Shown here one piece after another: positions 32,741 to 35,047 of a stretch of 35,047 bases of DNA. The DNA lies in NCBI GenBank assembly GCA_012839385.1, contig DUNL01000274.1, positions 1-35,047 on the forward strand, in the 5' to 3' direction. This DNA is from Clostridiaceae bacterium. Its GTDB lineage: Bacteria > Bacillota > Clostridia > Saccharofermentanales > DTU023. Every line of letters begins with the position of its first letter. Position 1 is the first letter of the stretch. The translations under genes were made by a program, and so were the position numbers. The notes below the pieces were generated by a model. The model was given only the letters and a program-made list of their open reading frames with translations, did no database searches and had not been told where the DNA came from.

Positions 32741-34390
32741 ATGAGCAAAGAAAAATCTGGAATTTGGAAATCTGAAGCTGCGCGTAAGGAGCGCAAAGAG
32801 AGATTAGCCAGGCAAAAAGATAGCTCTAAGCAAAAGAAAAGCATACGAGGCTATAATCTGGCAGGTAGAGTTATTGGCATTATAGTTGCTATAGCAATAA
32901 TTTTTTCCTTGGCCGTCTGGCTTCTCTTTTCAACTGGACTGATGCAACGCTGGGTTACTGCTGTAACTATCGGCGATACAAAATTATCGGTTGCTGATGT
33001 CAATACAGTATTTGGGCTTCAGTCCATTAATCCACAACGTTGGAATCTAGGTAATGTTTTTACGGATGCCGGACAGGAGTTGCTGGAGACAGAGCTTTCT
33101 TTTTCCGGTGAGGGATTAGATAACTACCGGGACTTTGTTGCAAAATCGGCGATTAATGAGTGGAAAACTGCCGTAGCGATTTATGAAGAGGGACAAAGAA
33201 ACGGCTTTACCATGTCTGAGGAAGATCAAAAAAGAGTAGAGGGCAGTATTGAGCAATTTAAGATCTCTATTGAACAAGAGGCAACCAAAAACAATATTTC
33301 GGTTCCGGTATTGATGAAGTCAACTTATGGTCCCGGTAGCCGCCTAGAAGAACTGGAAAAATACCTCAAAATGAGCTTCTATGTGGAAGCATATTTAACC
33401 GACTATAGTCAAAGCATAAAGATTACTGACGCTGATATTCAAGAAGCCTATGAAGAGAACAAAGACCCGTATGATATGGTGGCCTATCGGGAAATAGAGT
33501 TTGTAGCCGAGTTTCCTAAGCAAACTGATGAGAAAACCCAGGAGAGTATAGAAAATCATACTAAAGCTCAGGCTGAGAAAATGAAGCAGGATCTGGAAGC
33601 AGGAGAAGATTTTTTCGCGGCGGCTAAGAACTATATTTCTAATGCTGAAACTAAAAAAAGACTGGAGACAGAACCGGAAAGTTTTGAACACAAATTTAGA
33701 GGCATGAGCAATATTACTAACAGTGAGTTAAAGGACTGGCTCTTTGATGATGCGCGCAAAGAAGGCGATATAGCTGTTATTGAATCAACAGCGGCGGCTA
33801 CAGTGCTACCGGATAGCAATGTCAATCCTGAACCTGCCGATCAGGCCAATGTTGATAAATATAAAAGCTTTATGGTCGTAGAATTTGACAGCCGTTCGCC
33901 CCAAAATGTAAAGCCATATTCAACGCGGCATATTCTCTTTAGCGCTGATCAAGGAGAAGTAGTATCGGACGCTAAACTCAAAGGACAGGCTGAAGTGGTA
34001 TTGGCCGAATATGAGAGAGGTGAGAAGACTGAAGAGTCTTTCGCCGAGTTAGCGAAAAAGCACAGTAAAGATGCAAATGCTGAGCAGGGCGGGCTATACG
34101 AGAAAATAAGTCTTGGACAATTCGTAGAAGAGTATGAAAGTTGGGCTTTGGATCCCTCCCGCAAGAAAGGTGATGTCGGTCTGGTCAAGACAATTCACGG
34201 TTATCATTTGATATATTATATCGGCTCTGAAGGCGAAGAAGTTTGGAAAGAAGCCGTAGGCAAGAAGATTTTAGACACTAGAATTGAGGAATGGCATAAG
34301 AATCTTACCAAGAATATTAAATACAAAGAACACAGTCTTGGCAAGAATATGGTAGGCAAGACAGGAATTTTAAGACTCATTTTTGGTTAA
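32741..34390 (+). CDS. Membrane-anchored parvulin peptidyl-prolyl isomerase (PrsA/SurA-like)
   Basis: 549-residue protein with a positively charged cytoplasmic start (KERKERLARQKDSSKQKK), one transmembrane anchor (about 44-68) and a large extracytoplasmic part. A SurA-N-like helical region (about 95-230) is followed by a charged linker and a parvulin domain from about residue 390 (YSTRHILFSA ... FAELAKKHSKDANAEQGGLYEKISLGQFVEEYESWALDPSRKKGDVGLVKTIHGYHLIYY). No lipobox, so it is anchored by the helix rather than by lipid, unlike Bacillus PrsA. It probably folds secreted or envelope proteins. An upstream helper segment, VKPYS, and an additional partial parvulin-like repeat (about 235-360) may be present. 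Confidence 0.9.
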   Translation: MSKEKSGIWKSEAARKERKERLARQKDSSKQKKSIRGYNLAGRVIGIIVAIAIIFSLAVWLLFSTGLMQRWVTAVTIGDTKLSVADVNTVFGLQSINPQRWNLGNVFTDAGQELLETELSFSGEGLDNYRDFVAKSAINEWKTAVAIYEEGQRNGFTMSEEDQKRVEGSIEQFKISIEQEATKNNISVPVLMKSTYGPGSRLEELEKYLKMSFYVEAYLTDYSQSIKITDADIQEAYEENKDPYDMVAYREIEFVAEFPKQTDEKTQESIENHTKAQAEKMKQDLEAGEDFFAAAKNYISNAETKKRLETEPESFEHKFRGMSNITNSELKDWLFDDARKEGDIAVIESTAAATVLPDSNVNPEPADQANVDKYKSFMVVEFDSRSPQNVKPYSTRHILFSADQGEVVSDAKLKGQAEVVLAEYERGEKTEESFAELAKKHSKDANAEQGGLYEKISLGQFVEEYESWALDPSRKKGDVGLVKTIHGYHLIYYIGSEGEEVWKEAVGKKILDTRIEEWHKNLTKNIKYKEHSLGKNMVGKTGILRLIFG

Positions 34391-34397
34391 ATGGCAC

Positions 34398-34427
34398 TTG
34401 ACAGCAACAAATATAAAATAGTATCAT
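34398..34427 (+). promoter_or_regulatory. Promoter of rpoB
   Basis: Perfect -35 TTGACA (34398-34403), 18-bp spacer, -10 TATCAT (34422-34427). RNA would start near 34434, giving a leader of almost 190 nt before the rpoB ATG. Confidence 0.6.
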
Positions 34428-34433
34428 AGTAAG

Positions 34434-34622
34434 ACGTGTCGCTAAGTCTGGAGGTGTGCTTATTCTTATATATCTTGCGCCTGTCAGGCTATTGCTGACG
34501 ACCTTATATCTGTTTAAGTAAAGATGTGACAAAAAGACCTGCCCGTAACGGTTCACGGTTGGGTAGGTTGTTCTGCCGTCACTCCATTCGGCTCTGCCGA
34601 TTTAGTCGTGAGGTGATAGTTG
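34434..34622 (+). promoter_or_regulatory. Structured rpoB leader
   Basis: At least three hairpins are visible: GCCTGTCAGGC (34479-34489); ACCTGCCC (34537-34544) with GGGTAGGT (34561-34568, one G-U); and TCGGC/GCCGA (34588-34592 and 34596-34600), which can be extended outward by TCAC/GTGA up to the GAGGTG ribosome binding site (34610-34615). The last could modulate access to the start. No U-run marks a terminator, so control at translation or RNA stability is more likely. Confidence 0.5.
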
Positions 34623-35036
34623 ATGGTAAAACCCGTTCGTTATGGGCGAACTGAAAGAGTTTCCTATTCTCAGATCGACGAGATCATTGATATTCCAAAC
34701 CTACTGGAAATTCAAAAAGAAAGCTATAGATGGTTCATTGAAGAAGGATTGACAGAAGTTCTAGAAGAAGCTTCTCCGATTACTGACTTCTCAGGTGACA
34801 TTGAACTATCTTTTGTTGGTCGAGAATTCGACATAAATAATCCTACCTATTCTGTAGAGGAATGCAAAGAGCGTGATGCCAACTATGCGGCAAAACTCTA
34901 TGTGCATGTTCGCCTGCACACAAAAGCTAACGACAGAATCAAAGATCAAAGCGTGTATATAGGAGAGTTTCCTGTCATGACTGACACGGGCACGTTCATT
35001 ATTAATGGTGCAGCACCCGGAGAACGAACTAACTGA
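34623..35036 (+). CDS. rpoB: RNA polymerase beta subunit, N-terminal part, frame lost at window end
   Basis: N-terminal 130 or so residues of RpoB: VRYGRTERVSYSQID, DIPNLLEIQKESYRWF, AKLYVHVRLHTKAND and GEFPVMTDTGTFIINGA are all classic. I choose ATG 34623, 7 nt after GAGGTG, rather than TTG 34620. After FIINGA the canonical sequence continues ERVVVSQLHRSPG, but here all three frames diverge and the reading frame meets TGA at 35034-35036. The last 35-40 bases therefore do not encode RpoB, which suggests an assembly or sequencing artefact at the contig edge, though a real disruption cannot be excluded. No rplJ/rplL genes precede it. Confidence 0.85.
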   Translation: MVKPVRYGRTERVSYSQIDEIIDIPNLLEIQKESYRWFIEEGLTEVLEEASPITDFSGDIELSFVGREFDINNPTYSVEECKERDANYAAKLYVHVRLHTKANDRIKDQSVYIGEFPVMTDTGTFIINGAAPGERTN

Positions 35037-35047
35037 CTGATAATTAC

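Noticed and set aside
1-35047. CRISPR arrays, tRNA or rRNA genes
   Set aside because: No regularly spaced direct repeats, cloverleaf-like sequences with conserved TTCGA/CCA ends, or rRNA signatures were seen while reading the non-coding gaps.

Overview
The window reads as a chromosomal contig from an anaerobic, low-to-moderate GC Clostridia-type Firmicute. This rests on the purine-rich ribosome binding sites, the anaerobe-specific genes (radical-SAM HydE and HydG, a TM1266-type regulator, a CD1871A-type CXXC micro-protein, a NapH-like ferredoxin) and the Firmicute-style Mur ligase and parvulin. I cannot name the genus with confidence; the Saccharofermentanales/Oscillospirales part of the Clostridia is only a guess.

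Region 1 (1-477) is AT-rich. It holds no intact gene, only possible minus-strand coding debris, a long perfect inverted repeat and a terminator. Region 2 (478-6909) is the most notable part: a compact streptolysin S-like thiazole/oxazole-modified microcin (TOMM) operon. Its order is FMN dehydrogenase (SagB-like), cyclodehydratase partner (SagC-like), YcaO cyclodehydratase (SagD-like), two CPBP membrane proteins (SagE-like), ABC ATPase, ABC permease and, last, a 41-residue precursor peptide (6683-6808) whose 18-residue core is Cys, Ser and a single Gly. The genes overlap or nearly touch and the operon closes with an intrinsic terminator. The predicted product is a heavily heterocyclised, exported cytolysin or bacteriocin with built-in immunity or leader proteolysis.

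Region 3 (7080-16178) is housekeeping: a MurE-type ligase on the minus strand, divergent from an OpgB/LtaS-like phosphoglycerol transferase, then leucyl-tRNA synthetase, a long-chain acyl-CoA synthetase-like enzyme and tryptophanyl-tRNA synthetase. Region 4 (16269-25903) begins with an EamA exporter. A long, tightly packed run follows: a spermidine/putrescine-type ABC importer (lipoprotein, two permeases, ATPase) interleaved with an isochorismatase-fold cysteine hydrolase, then a GH63/MGH1-like glycosidase, a ribokinase-family sugar kinase, a 58-residue CXXC micro-protein and a polyferredoxin membrane protein. The importer-hydrolase-glycosidase-kinase set looks like uptake and breakdown of a glycosylated solute.

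Region 5 (25904-29022) is an [FeFe]-hydrogenase maturation operon (TM1266 regulator, HydG, HydE). It sits behind a strong promoter carrying three related 14-bp sites and a leader of about 165 nt that ends in a terminator with a competing antiterminator, so it is a candidate attenuator or riboswitch. HydF and the hydrogenase itself are not in the window. Region 6 (29035-35047) holds a divergent EF-G-like GTPase, a CNNM/CorC-type membrane protein, a PrsA-like parvulin and the 5' part of rpoB, several with structured leaders. The rpoB reading frame loses RpoB similarity about 40 bases before the window ends.
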